A stretch of 64,000 bases of DNA, from the NCBI GenBank assembly GCA_023014485.1, contig JAJOZX010009082.1, positions 1 through 64,000 of the forward strand, in the 5' to 3' direction. Below the pieces are notes generated by a model. It was not told the origin of the DNA. It made no database searches and was given only the letters and a program-made list of their open reading frames with translations. Shown piece after piece: positions 47,251 through 57,331 of this stretch. Numbering within the stretch: the stretch's first letter is position 1; every line of letters starts with the position of its first letter. Position numbers and translations under genes: made by a program. This DNA is from Bathynomus jamesi. Its lineage: Eukaryota > Arthropoda > Malacostraca > Isopoda > Cirolanidae.

Positions 47251-48282
47251 TTTATAGGTTATAACCCTAGTGCTGGGTCTACAAGCAGGGCTGTAACTAG
47301 GGTTTAGAAATTAGTGAGGTCCAGATTTTTTTCGAGCGTGGCGGGCGGGACTCGCAAAATTCAGACCAAAATGACATCTACAAACACAACCCAAGCTATA
47401 CACTAAACACAAAACACAAAACGCTCGACGCTCCCTCTTTTCAAAAGAAAAGCGGTAATATGTGTTTCATACACAGAGAATGGTTGTCTTTTTTTTTTTT
47501 TTTTTAGGAAATAATTACCGAGGTCCAGACCTCGGTGACCTCATAGGTAGTTACAGGAATGTCTACAAGGCGGCTACACCAAATACCCCTGGTTTCTCTG
47601 TCTGTGGGACAGCTGAGCAGACAAACAACACTACGTACAATGCGACTGGCCAGCAAGACGTGGCCTGGAACCAGGTTCGCACAACGTTCTGTCACACACA
47701 CTCGTGAATCCGCAGATGATTCTACTTCCGCCGCTGCACATCAAGCTCGGACTTGTGAAGAATTTCGTCAGAGCACTCAACAAAGAAAGCCGAGCTTTCG
47801 CTTTCCTGAATCAGAAATTTCCACGCGTCAGTGAGGGCAAACTGAAAGCAGGTATTTTTGACAGCCCTCAGATCAGGGAGCTAATGAAAGATGTTCAATT
47901 CGACGAAAGTCTGGAAGACAATGAGATTAATGCCTGGCTCACATTCAAGTCCATTGTCACAAATTTTCTGGGTAACCACCGAAGTCCAGAGTACGAACGT
48001 GCTGTCGAGGAGCTCCTGCAGAGCTTCCAGGCTCTTGGTGCACGTATGTCCATAAAGATGCATTTTCTCAGCTCGCATTTAGACTACTTTCCAGACAACT
48101 GCGGTGATGTCAGTGAGGAGCAAGGAGAGCGCTTCCACCAGGTTATTCGAGTGATGGAAGAGAGGTACCAGGGCTGCTGGGATGTGAACATACTCATGGA
48201 CTACTGCTGGTGCCTCAAGAGAGATGTTCCAGCTGTGGAACACAGACAAAAGTCTTTGAGAAAGCCCTTTCGTCCACATTAA
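46147..48282 (+). pseudogene. Transposase-like protein of the CACTG family, copy 1 (three exons, broken)
   Basis: Exon 1 (46147-46450) has a Cys-rich start (CKNDPNRFCYICGKVTM), then GVKLGDQDKAF, CCKTCVESLRRW and CYFCMTNLQG. The intron 46451-46554 is GT-AG. Exon 2 (46555-47186) has VPHGPEIPIP, then LNDLTRDLCLSKESAQLLGS and FIDSSSRSLKAVLL, with an in-frame TGA at 46902. The intron 47187-47257 follows. Exon 3 (47258-48282) has LPPLHIKLGLVKNFV and HRSPEYERAVEELL, then ISIKMHFL-like text, HLDYFPDNCGDVSEEQGERF and CWCLKRDV. The MITE at 47286 and a small frame loss break exon 3. I recall this as an unnamed family widespread in arthropod genomes. Its catalytic residues are not obvious to me. Confidence 0.85.
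47286..47561. mobile_element. 276-bp hAT-type MITE in exon 3 of the CACTG gene
   Basis: An exact 8-bp duplication TCTACAAG lies at 47278-47285 and 47562-47569. The ends CAGGGCTGTAACTA and TAGTTACAGGAATG are imperfect inverted repeats. ACCGAGGTCCAGACCTCGGT near the right forms a short hairpin, and a run of about 18 T is internal. No coding capacity. Confidence 0.9.
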
Positions 48283-48536
48283 CTGTACTCGTGTACCATT
48301 TTTTATATACTTTGTACATTTTCTGTCAATTTAAGTCTGTTTTAAAAAAATAAACTTGCTAATTTCATAATGATTATTTTTGAATTATCTATTTTTTTAA
48401 AATTGAGATATATAAAAACCTGACTTGATTGAGCAAGATGAGTTACATTTTTGAATTCAGCATGCAAAAATTATAAAAGAACAACTAAAAAAACCTTGAC
48501 CTCAGGAAAAAAAATTTCAAACACAGACCAGTGTAA

Positions 48537-50151
48537 TATGTCGAGCGGTGTCCCAAAATGGGCCGATCGAATGTAGAAGATGACGATGGACTATGAATTC
48601 CGGAGGCGGTCCCCTTGGTTTGAGTCGGAATTGTATCTGAAGGATGATGGACAACGTCACACTCGGGTTATGAGAACTCCAAAAAAAAAACTCCTTGGAG
48701 GTGTCGTGTCTCACGTTGACACCAGTGGATGCACTAGGCACTCACGCCTTGTCAAAAAATGTGTGTGGATTTCACTGACCACTCTTACCTCAATTTGTTG
48801 TAAAGTTTCGGAAGATTACCTTCGAGTGCTTCCGTACGGGGGTTGTACCAAGTTTATGCGGTGAATGGAAACGACTAAACTTAATTTAACAGAGTCTTTT
48901 TATTAAATTCACTTTGAGTACAAAATTCTTTTGGTAGTAAAAATTAAATTAAATTAAATTAAATTTGGCTACGTAGAAAAATGAAGATTATATAGCTCTT
49001 AAGGTGAGATTTAAGATGCAGATAAATCGGGAACAAGTTAACTAAAGCACAATGTACAATTTAGGCTGCTGATTCTTTTTTAAAAGCAATCGGCAACAAA
49101 ATTTATATATTTGAAGTTAAGTTCAATTATCAAATGGAAGCTAATTTGATCCGGTGAGGTAGTGCCACTGCACGATTAATCACAGGAGTAAATCACAGAG
49201 TCTGCATGGTAGGAGGATAATCAGAAAGCAAAGAACCTCATTACCGACGCTCTCAGGGTTTTTAAAACCTCAGGGTAGGCGGAGATGAGGTAAACTAAGG
49301 GTCACCCTCTTACGGGCGGAGTCTAACAGCAAGCGCCTATAATAATTTTCGATATTCAAATTTAGGCGGAGGTGAATTTAATTGACAGCTACGATTGGAA
49401 GATTGTACTTCGGGAGAGTTCCAGGGCGAACCAATCATGATCGAAATAGGCTTTGCGGAGTTTACATTTTTCTTTTGATAATAAAGCATAATTGTAGGAT
49501 CAAGAGGCACCAGGGGGGCGGCGTGAAAGGAAGGTCGAACCCGTACAAAAGGGAATCGATTGGGAAGGAAGTTATAGAGCGCAAATGAATCTCATGTTCG
49601 AGATAACCAATTTGCGTGATTTTTTCGGAAAAGAGAAATAGAGGTTAGAGACAGCTGAAATTTGGTATGCGAGTAGGTTGAGTTAGGGGAAGTCAGGTGG
49701 TCTATAGGTTGACACAATTATGCTTTATCTATGGGAATAGGTCAAGATTTTAGAAAAATTTAATAATAAAAAGTTAAAAGACTGATGTGTTTATAGACGC
49801 TTGCCTTGCATTGTGTAATGCTGACAATAATGGAGACGCGGAGGGATCGAAGAATTCATGTGATGAGCATATTTTCATATGCACCTCGCATCTAATGATT
49901 TAGGTTGGGATTCCATGGGGTTACTGCGGATTACATGGGGTTACTCCGCGTATGAAAGAGTGCACACACTGTGATGTCAGAACGAAGGAATTTTGGGTTC
50001 AATGTTAGAACGCAATTCGTCGGAGATGAACTCGTTTGTACCGTAAGGGTTTACACTACAGGACAAATAGAACACCTGCACGCACAAACAAAAATACTGA
50101 AAGTTAGGGAACATTTAGACATAAGGGGAACATAATTCATGGCAGCAGTGA
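48537..50151. mobile_element. Possible solo LTR of about 1.6 kb
   Basis: A stretch with no recognisable protein separates the CACTG element from the resumption of the jockey-like LINE. It begins near TGTCGAGCGG and ends near GCAGTGACA, a TGTC...GACA pair as in many LTRs. No polyprotein, primer-binding site or second LTR is seen, and no target duplication was read. (AAATT)n lies at about 48940-48965. Confidence 0.3.
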
Positions 50152-50627
50152 CAACTAACCCACAACACCCTTGCCACTACATGTACAATAGGGTGGCCCA
50201 CTTTTCAATTTTTTTTGAAAAGTATAGTTGATCGTGGTTTTTTACATTATTTGGCACTATACCAGCACATTGGTACCATTTTTACAAAAATTGATCAATA
50301 TTTAGGGGTCTCGCATTGACCTTGAAATTACGTTTTTTTTTTTAAATGCGTGCTTTTTAACTTTTTACTGAATCAAGATAAATCATTAAGTAGGGATGTT
50401 TTCTGAATCCTCTTAATGAGAGAAGTCGTCTGGTGTGCCTGCCAATGTCATACGACTAACGGTTTAAAGGTTGTGCCTGTATACAGGTAATACCAATGTG
50501 CTAGTATAGTGCCAAATAATGGGAAAAACCACGATCACCTATACTTTTCAAAAATATGAGTCACCATACCTGGGTGGAATGTATAATGTATATAGGTAAT
50601 TAGAAAATGCACTATGCCTGTCCCAGG

Positions 50628-51912
50628 CATGACTCCAGATTCCTGGGATCTTGGGAGCATTGCTCCAGTAAATTTGACCATGAGAAAAAGTAAATTTGGG
50701 TTTGGGTTTTGCTCATCCGCTAGACGTTATGCAATTTTTTTGCGTATACGTTCTTGTACAAACCAATTTTTTTAAATTACAAATTTAGTTATTTTAAGTT
50801 TAGTTGGTAATTCCATATTTAACAATTATTTTTATTTTTTGTTAAGCTTCAATGTTTTGATAATTAAAATTTTATTAAAACGTATATTTTTTTAATATAA
50901 AATTATCAGGATTGGACTATGTTCCATTGATTTTGGCCAGGTTTGATAAATTGGCCAGATAATTACTTGTGTGGTTTTAAGTAATCCACCATGACTCTAA
51001 AATTTAAAAGTTTAGTTAAGTTTAAACTTACTTTTACTTACTCTTCCTTACTTTTACTAAGTTTAAAGCACTTACTTTTACTTACTTTCATTGTACTATA
51101 TTTACTTACTTTTACTCACTTTTACCATACTATATTTACTAACTTTTACTTATTTTGTATGTTAAGAGTGATGGAAACAATTTCCAAATTAGCTAATGGA
51201 GGAAATGCAAATGATGTAGTTTCTGAATTTAAGCACGATACCACAGGGCAGCAAAAGGAACTAACAGCTGAGGATTACATCCTAAATGAAGTTTACAAAT
51301 ACATCAAGAAACGTTCTGATTACTACCAGGTTGCTGAAGTTGCTAGACCATCCAGAACCAGATCTGAAAGTAGTTTTACAAAAGACTCAGTGATAAATTG
51401 GCTGACAGAATATATAGAACAGCTGTGGAAAGGAATCACAGAGATATTAAAGCATTTTGATAAAGATGGATCAACTGCCTGGAGTGAAGCACCAGCTGAA
51501 GGGACATTCTCCATTCTTGGTTACATTGTTGAACACAAAGGATCCATTAAGCATCTCATTTGACTAAGCTGTGCAGAATTGTGAAGGAGGGTCCAGCTCC
51601 AGGCACTAGATCTGCTGTAATGATCACACAGAAAGCCATTGATCAGTGGCCAAGCATACATGGTGGTAAATTCACAACAAATGCCTACATGCAAGGTCTA
51701 ACATCGTCCACTGTTGCTGCTGCAATGAATAAATAAACTTAAGGTGAGTTATAAACTGTACATTATTGTATTATTATGTTTAGCTAAAACAATTTGTAAT
51801 TGGTATGTCATCAATTCAAGAGTTTACTATCATTAACCTATCTAGTGGTGTAAGGGGAAAAAAGTAAATTCAGAGCTGTGCTCCAGTAAATTTTTTCAAA
51901 GCTGGAGTCATG
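50628..51912 (+). mobile_element. CATGACTCC-terminated element, copy B (deletion derivative)
   Basis: The same ends as copy A are present, with an exact 8-bp duplication GTCCCAGG at 50620-50627 and 51913-51920. Its first ~530 bp match copy A from 35180, and the rest matches copy A from about 41570 to the end. The internal part is missing, with a break at TTTTGTAT|GTTAAG, where copy A has TTTTGTAT and GTTATGTTAAG. The element at 36544 lies in the region absent from copy B. Part of the C-terminal coding region remains open (to 51563). Confidence 0.93.
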
Positions 51913-51958
51913 GTCCCAGGTACCTAACCTATTTCTTTTTTTTGCAGATCATAACATT

Positions 51959-52955
51959 TTGAAATTCTGTCTGAGTTCCTCATCCTTTGTCATGGACAAA
52001 TCGATGGCAACCATAACTGGAACTCTTGAAGCTACAAATAGAGAGTCATCAAAAGGAAAGGCGAAAATAACATCGCTACCTTCTCTAAGATCGTCCTCGG
52101 AAATTTTTTTTAGTTGGCCAACCATCATCCTCCATCAGTGGTAGCAAATTGCCAACAACACGGCAGGTTTTGCAATACTTCAGTGTTATCCAGTACACTG
52201 CTAACAGGAAAGACGCATTCAAAGAAACCGTAAACAACATCTTAAAGTTTTGGAACATGGCCCGCATTAAAACTAGCTTCCATTCGCAGTTGAGTTTTGT
52301 GATTGAGGCATTGTGGAAAGAGTGGCACTTACTCCAAAAGAGCAGAAAATGAGAAACTGATGCCGGAGGAAAATGGCAGAAGTTTTTGGACAGTGTGGAC
52401 AAGCTGTGGGATATCGGAGCATCTGATGCTGTTGAAGATGTAAAGAAGAATCGACTGCTGTCCGACAAGGACAAGAAAGAAGTCATTGACTTCTACCTCG
52501 ATCAACGTGGTCCTCGGGTGGCAATGATGAGCGGGAACGATAAAGTTTTTGCTGTAAAAAGAAAGCTACAGGAAGGAAGAAAATGTCCTCACCAGGAGCC
52601 GCAAACCTCAAAGTGTGCATACGAAACTGGAGATGAGGCCATGGAGAATGATGATACTGGCATATCAGGAGAGTCGGAGACAGAACTAGCGTTCCCCCTG
52701 CCGAAAGAGCCAAGTGTGTGTGTCAATCTTCCTCACCGCATCCTTAATGCACCTGCTGTCATGGAAGTGGCTGATCGTTTCCGCATGTCCAATAATCAGG
52801 TGCGTATTGTGTATAGAGGAGTCCAACTGATACAAGACTATGCGAACACGGTCACAAAGGACGAGGCACAGCTGCAGGATCTTCTGCAAGTGGTGGAAAA
52901 GAACCGGAAAGAGCTTGGCGACTTCAAGAAGTCATCACTCGCCATGATGACATAG
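51959..52955 (+). pseudogene. TAGGGTG-family protein, copy 3: N- and C-terminal parts joined by deletion
   Basis: After a T-rich stretch and TTTGCAG (51942-51948), the N-terminal part includes TTRQVLQYFSVIQYTANRKD and ILKFWNMARIKTSFHSQLSF. A frameshift follows near 52350, then 52386-52955 reads DSVDKLWDIGASDAVEDVKK, ending in YRGVQLIQDYANTVTKDE and LLQVVEKNRKELGDF. This last part corresponds to the C-terminus of copies 1 and 2, while the core with PGxxHxxRWM is absent. I infer an internally deleted, non-autonomous copy that still reads from N- to C-terminus. Confidence 0.6.
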
Positions 52956-53446
52956 CACAGAGGGACAACGTTGCAGCCAGTGACGTGTGATAGTGGTCAA
53001 TACAATGTAAAAGTGATTGTTTAAGTTATTGTTTCTTTCTTCCTTATTTGTCTGCTATTTGCTGATTTTTTTGAAAAGTATAGGTGATTGTGGTTTTTCC
53101 CATTATTTGGCACTGTACTAGCACATTGGTATTACCTGTATACAGGCACAACTTTCAAACCGTTAGTCGTATGACATTGGCAGGCACACCAGACGACTTC
53201 TCTCATCAAGAGGATTCAGAAAACATCCCTACTTAATGATTTATCTTGATTCAGTAAAAAGTTAAAAAGTATGCATTTTAAAAAAAACCCGTAATTTCAA
53301 GGTCGATGTGAGACCCCTAAATATTGATCAATTTTTGTAAAAAAAAGTGGTACCAATGTGCTAGTATAGTGCCAAATAATGGGAAAAACTACGATAACTT
53401 ATACTTTTAAAAAAAAAATTGAAAAGTGGGCCACCCTAATGTACAA

Positions 53447-53542
53447 TCATGCACCAACACCTCGCACCATTAAGGTAATGCTAGAGACACATTATAACCA
53501 AATACTTCATTCCATACCACGCCCCACAGACATCTCGCAGTA

Positions 53543-53593
<51 letters not shown>

Positions 53594-53830
53594 ACCCATA
53601 AAGCACTGGCACGACTCAGTCAGAATGCAGTCTTAGGTGCGAAGCTGCCACCCTTTGACAGGTCAGAGACCAGCCTGAGCAGATTGGATCGAGTTAACAT
53701 AGCATGATTCCGATGTGGACATCACCCCAACTTAGACATATAAACACAGACTAGACAATTCCACAGAAGACACCTGCCACCTGTGCCAGGACACACCACA
53801 AACAACTGAACACATTATGACAGACTGTAC
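53447..53830 (+). pseudogene. Jockey-like LINE ORF2, C-terminal end
   Basis: The continuation of LINE copy 1 past the TAGGGTG insertion: HAPTPRTIKVMLETHYNQIL, an (AC)n interruption, then LARLSQNAVLGAKLPPFD and the Cys/His end CHLCQDTPQTTEHIMTDC, typical of the C-terminal zinc motif of jockey-type ORF2. A short 3' UTR and a (CAA)n tail at 53953-53967 follow. Stops and frameshifts are present. Confidence 0.78.
53551..53590. repeat. (AC)n microsatellite inside the LINE
   Basis: About 20 AC units expanded within coding sequence (Thr-His in the LINE frame). A shorter (AC)n lies in another part of the same LINE at 45796-45817. Confidence 0.9.
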
Positions 53831-53967
53831 CACTCTAGCATAACATACAACACATCATCACTAATGGGCTGAACCTCTGGTTCACTCCAGAGAGGGTGAT
53901 CGGTTACCTGCATGCCACTGGCTTGCTCAATCAGGGTGGGCTGATCGGCTAACCAACAACAACAACA

Positions 53968-55627
53968 TAGTTGCCGAATTACATGACCCCCCCACAACGA
54001 GATCCAATCTGGACAACATCCTCTTCCCTGAAGATCCAGTGGATGCGGCTCTGGCGCAGCTACACGGTGTGGCTGAGGGGAGCTCGGCCGCGCCTGTGTC
54101 TTATGGACCTGCCCTTGCCTCCTGGTGCCATTTTTTCCACCCCTTCATGAGACCACTCTGGTTCATCTCCTTCCACCCCTGCAGTACCTGCCCCCTCCCT
54201 GTGAGCCACCCTGAGCACATCCTCCCTCCCACCTGCTTGGTCCTTCTGGTACCCCCTATCACCACCCAGGGTCTGCCGTGAGACCCCAAACAGATGGGGA
54301 GGTGCCACTCTGGGAAATAAAGCGCCCCCTCCTGACCGGAACACAGAAGCCCACCAAGAAACTTCTAACCCTCTCAGCCTTCTACATTCTCCTAGCTGCC
54401 GTGATCCACGCCTCCGGTCTCGCTCGACCGACTAGATCCCGCAACCTCTGCAGAGATTGACTGCCCGATTGATTCCTTCTCTGGTGATCAGCAGATAGCC
54501 AGCCATACTCCTGAACCATCCTTCGCCTTCGCAAACCCCAGATCTCCCTTCACACTCCAACTTCCTAGACCCTACATCTTTACCCATCCCCCATTATCAA
54601 ACAATGAATCCCCCAAAAACTACAACTGGAACTGCAGAGAAATATTTGCGAATTACAAAGGTCTTAATTCCTTGATTGCCACTTCTCATCCTGGGGACAA
54701 GGCCCATGCCCTGCCCGACTGGATATTCCTACATCACCACCCCATCTCCTACCTGCACTTGAAGGGGGGGGGGGGGGGGCTGCCATTTTCATACACCATG
54801 CAGTCCCTTTCCACAATCTCCCTATCCAATCCCCATTACAGGTGATTGCTACCCAGCTTTCACTGGATAGACAGTATACCATCTGTTCAATATACCTCCC
54901 TCTTCACACACTAGTCTCTCACGATGACCTGGTGGAGGTGAACAACAACTCCCCAGGCCCTTTCTATTACTGGGCGATTTCAATAGTCACCACCCCTTGT
55001 GGGGAGAAACGCACTCTACCTATATGGCCCTGATCCTGATTAATATCATGACTGAGCTCTCCTTCGAGTGCCTCAATGATGGCTCTCCTACATTCTACCA
55101 TGCCACCACCTGCACTCCATCCTGGATAGACCTGTCCTTCGTGTCAACCGATACCCTCCTTGATTTCACATGGCAAGTCCTCGAAAAGGACTATGGAAAT
55201 GACCATTTCCCTGTTCAACTCGCGTTCGATTGTCCCGACCAGACTGTTCAGGTACCAGAAAAATGAATTACTGCTGAAGCTAATTGGTCCTGCTTCCACG
55301 ATGATACATATACAACTCTTACAGCTGCTCATTTCCCATCCTCCAATGAGTGCATTGCATACTTCGAGGCAGTTGTTGTAGTGGCTGCGTGCACTAACAT
55401 CCCACGATCCTCCACCTACCCCTGCACCTGACGGATACCTTGGTGGACCCCGGAGTGCATGGAGGCCGTAGCACCAAGAGGAAGGCTACCTGTTGCATGG
55501 AGATGCAGCGGGCCAGGGCCATCACCATCCCCCGGCGTACAATGAAGACAGTGCGCTGAGCTTCTTGGTGTGCCTTTGTATCCGGCGTCACCACCACCAC
55601 ACCTTCGGCCACCATCTGGAAGAAGGT
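53968..55627 (+). mobile_element. Jockey-like LINE copy 2, 5' portion
   Basis: It starts directly after the tail of copy 1, giving a head-to-tail arrangement. It carries the end of ORF1 and the first part of ORF2 and stops near 55627 where the 3' end of CR1 copy B begins. A 16-base G run lies at 54764-54779. Confidence 0.75.
54600..55627 (+). pseudogene. Jockey-like LINE ORF2 endonuclease domain, broken
   Basis: Frames over this stretch give YNWNCREIFANYKGLNSLIA near the start, IHHAVPFHNLP and QLSLDRQYTICSIYLPLH, then a decayed LLLGDFNSHHPLWGE-like segment (54960-55015), the Asp/Asn/His part of an apurinic-type endonuclease. Near 55440 RWWTPECMEAV follows. Frameshifts occur every 100-200 bases. 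The reverse transcriptase domain is not reached before the CR1 junction. Confidence 0.7.
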
Positions 55628-57331
55628 TATAATGTTTCAGACCAACAAAGACCCTAGGATCCACTCATGGCTGGTCTACCTAACTGTGTTCATAATTGTG
55701 TATTGTGCAAGTCCTCTGTGGTGGCGGAGGGGACCTACAATTTTATGTGGGTTCTGAACAAGGAACATAAGAAATATTTATAGTGGGCACACTAGGGGCC
55801 ACATTGGCCCATCGAGGTGGCTCCACTATGTAAAAACTGCCTGTACATTGCAACAACCAATTTTTACAAAACTAAATAATTATCAATTTGAAACTAAAGA
55901 TAGAATCTCTGGATCCAGAGGATCAAGTCGTAATAGACTACTATCTACAAATATGTTATACTCTGTCTATTTATAACCGACATGCAAATATATCAGATCC
56001 AAAGAATCCAGTCAATTTCATTACGGTATCCATCAATACCAGTACCTTGCCAACCAAAAATAAGTCATGGTCTATATCAATTGCGGACCAAGTCGCAATT
56101 TACAACCATATACATTACAATATATATACTTAGGAGGAAAAGTGTAGGTGTGGCTATAAAGACTGTACAGTAATGTAGAAATGTGTGTGCACCCATTTTG
56201 GGTTTCCCATTTAAAGGTGTTTGTGTGGCAAGTGAAGATCATGAGTTTTTCAATACCTCACAGTACTATGGGGGGCACTGCTTGGCAGAGGAATCTCTCT
56301 AAATGGGGTGTGTAAGGACAGAGTATCCCCTAACCCAAGATGCTGCCTCCCTATATCCCACAACACTTGTAAAACTATGTTTTCTTAAATTTGTTCTACA
56401 TCTTGGCTTAAATAATTTCATACTATGACCTCTAGTCTGGTTATTGTGATCTTTAATGAAAAGAGAATCAAAATCTATCTTATCCACCCTTAATTTTACT
56501 ACCTTAAACTATACCCAATCTATCAACATATGCGTCTAATCAATTTTTGAACATGTTTATAGACATGCTACTAATTACTTCTACCGGCAAACTATTCCAG
56601 CTATTTACTATTCTATGCGCAAAGAAGTTTTTGGCAACTGCTGTCTCGAACCTTCTACTTCTCAACTTACACCCGTTATTTCTAGTCCTATTATATTGAG
56701 ATATTTCGAAAAAGCTATCTCTATCTACATTATCGAACCCATTCATAATTTTGAAAACCTGGATTAGCTCACCCCTTAGCCTCCTAGTCTCGAGTGTAGT
56801 CAATTTTAACTCTAAGCCTATCCTTGTATGACTTTGACCTAAGAGGCGGAATCATCTTAGTTGCTCGTCTTTGAACTCTTTCAATTTTGTTTATATCTTT
56901 GCGCATATGCAGATTCCAAAATTGAATCGCACACTCAAAATGGGGTCTAACTAATGATTTATAAAGAGGTACTATAATATTGCGCGATTTGTACTCAGAA
57001 TTCTGAGCTGTAATTGACTGCTGCTGTACTTTGTTTCGCTACTTTTAAATCACCAGTGACTATAACTCCTAAATCTTTTTCCTGCTCTACGCTTATCATC
57101 TCTTTCCCTGACATACTATACGCAAAATTAGTTACACGAACCTATATGTAAAATTTTGCATTTATCAACATTAAATCTCATTTGCCATGTGACTGACCAA
57201 TCAACGATTTTATTCAGATCATTCTGGATTTTACCTCTAACTTCGTCATTAATCGCCCTACCACCCAGCTTCGTGTCATCCGCAAACTTTGAAACTGTAC
57301 TGACTAGGCAGACATCTAAATCGTTAATATA

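Larger units (their letters stand above)
45879..48533 (+). mobile_element. CACTG-terminated DNA transposon with spliced gene, copy 1
   Basis: The ends CACTGGTCTG and CAGACCAGTG begin inverted repeats of about 140 bp (for example TTTTTTTAGTTGTTCTTTTA near both ends). A 3-bp duplication TAA flanks the element (45876-45878 and 48534-48536). It sits in the jockey-like LINE. CACTG ends with a 3-bp duplication are the hallmark of the CACTA/EnSpm group, which I propose as its class. A 276-bp hAT MITE is nested inside. Confidence 0.92.
50189..53438 (+). mobile_element. DNA transposon of the TAGGGTG family, copy 3, with palindromic ends
   Basis: TAGGGTGGCCCACTTTTCAA and, at the right, TTGAAAAGTGGGCCACCCTA are inverted ends. 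A perfect 8-bp duplication ATGTACAA lies at 50181-50188 and 53439-53446, and the LINE reading frame resumes exactly across it. Each inverted repeat is about 380 bp (50189-50570 and 53062-53438) and is itself folded: its halves are inverted copies (GCACATTGGTA and ACCAATGTGC). The CATGACTCC copy B is inserted inside. Confidence 0.93.
33979..53967 (+). mobile_element. Jockey-like LINE copy 1, split into pieces by several insertions
   Basis: The pieces are 33979-35179 (ORF1), 42334-42617 (end of ORF1 joined to the RT thumb), about 45696-45878 (thumb), about 50152-50188 and 53447-53967 (ORF2 C-terminus and a (CAA)n tail). The reading order is kept across the gaps. For example TNPQHPCHYMYN before 50189 continues as HAPTPRTIKVML after 53446. 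ORF1 to RT is joined by an internal deletion near 42540, so the copy was already defective. Insertions into it are the elements at 35180, 42618, 45879, perhaps 48537, and 50189. GC content is higher than in the inserts. Confidence 0.78.

Noticed and set aside
47704..48282. A 192-codon ORF as an independent gene
   Set aside because: It is the end of exon 3 of the CACTG-family gene after the MITE insertion, with the same sequence order as copy 2.
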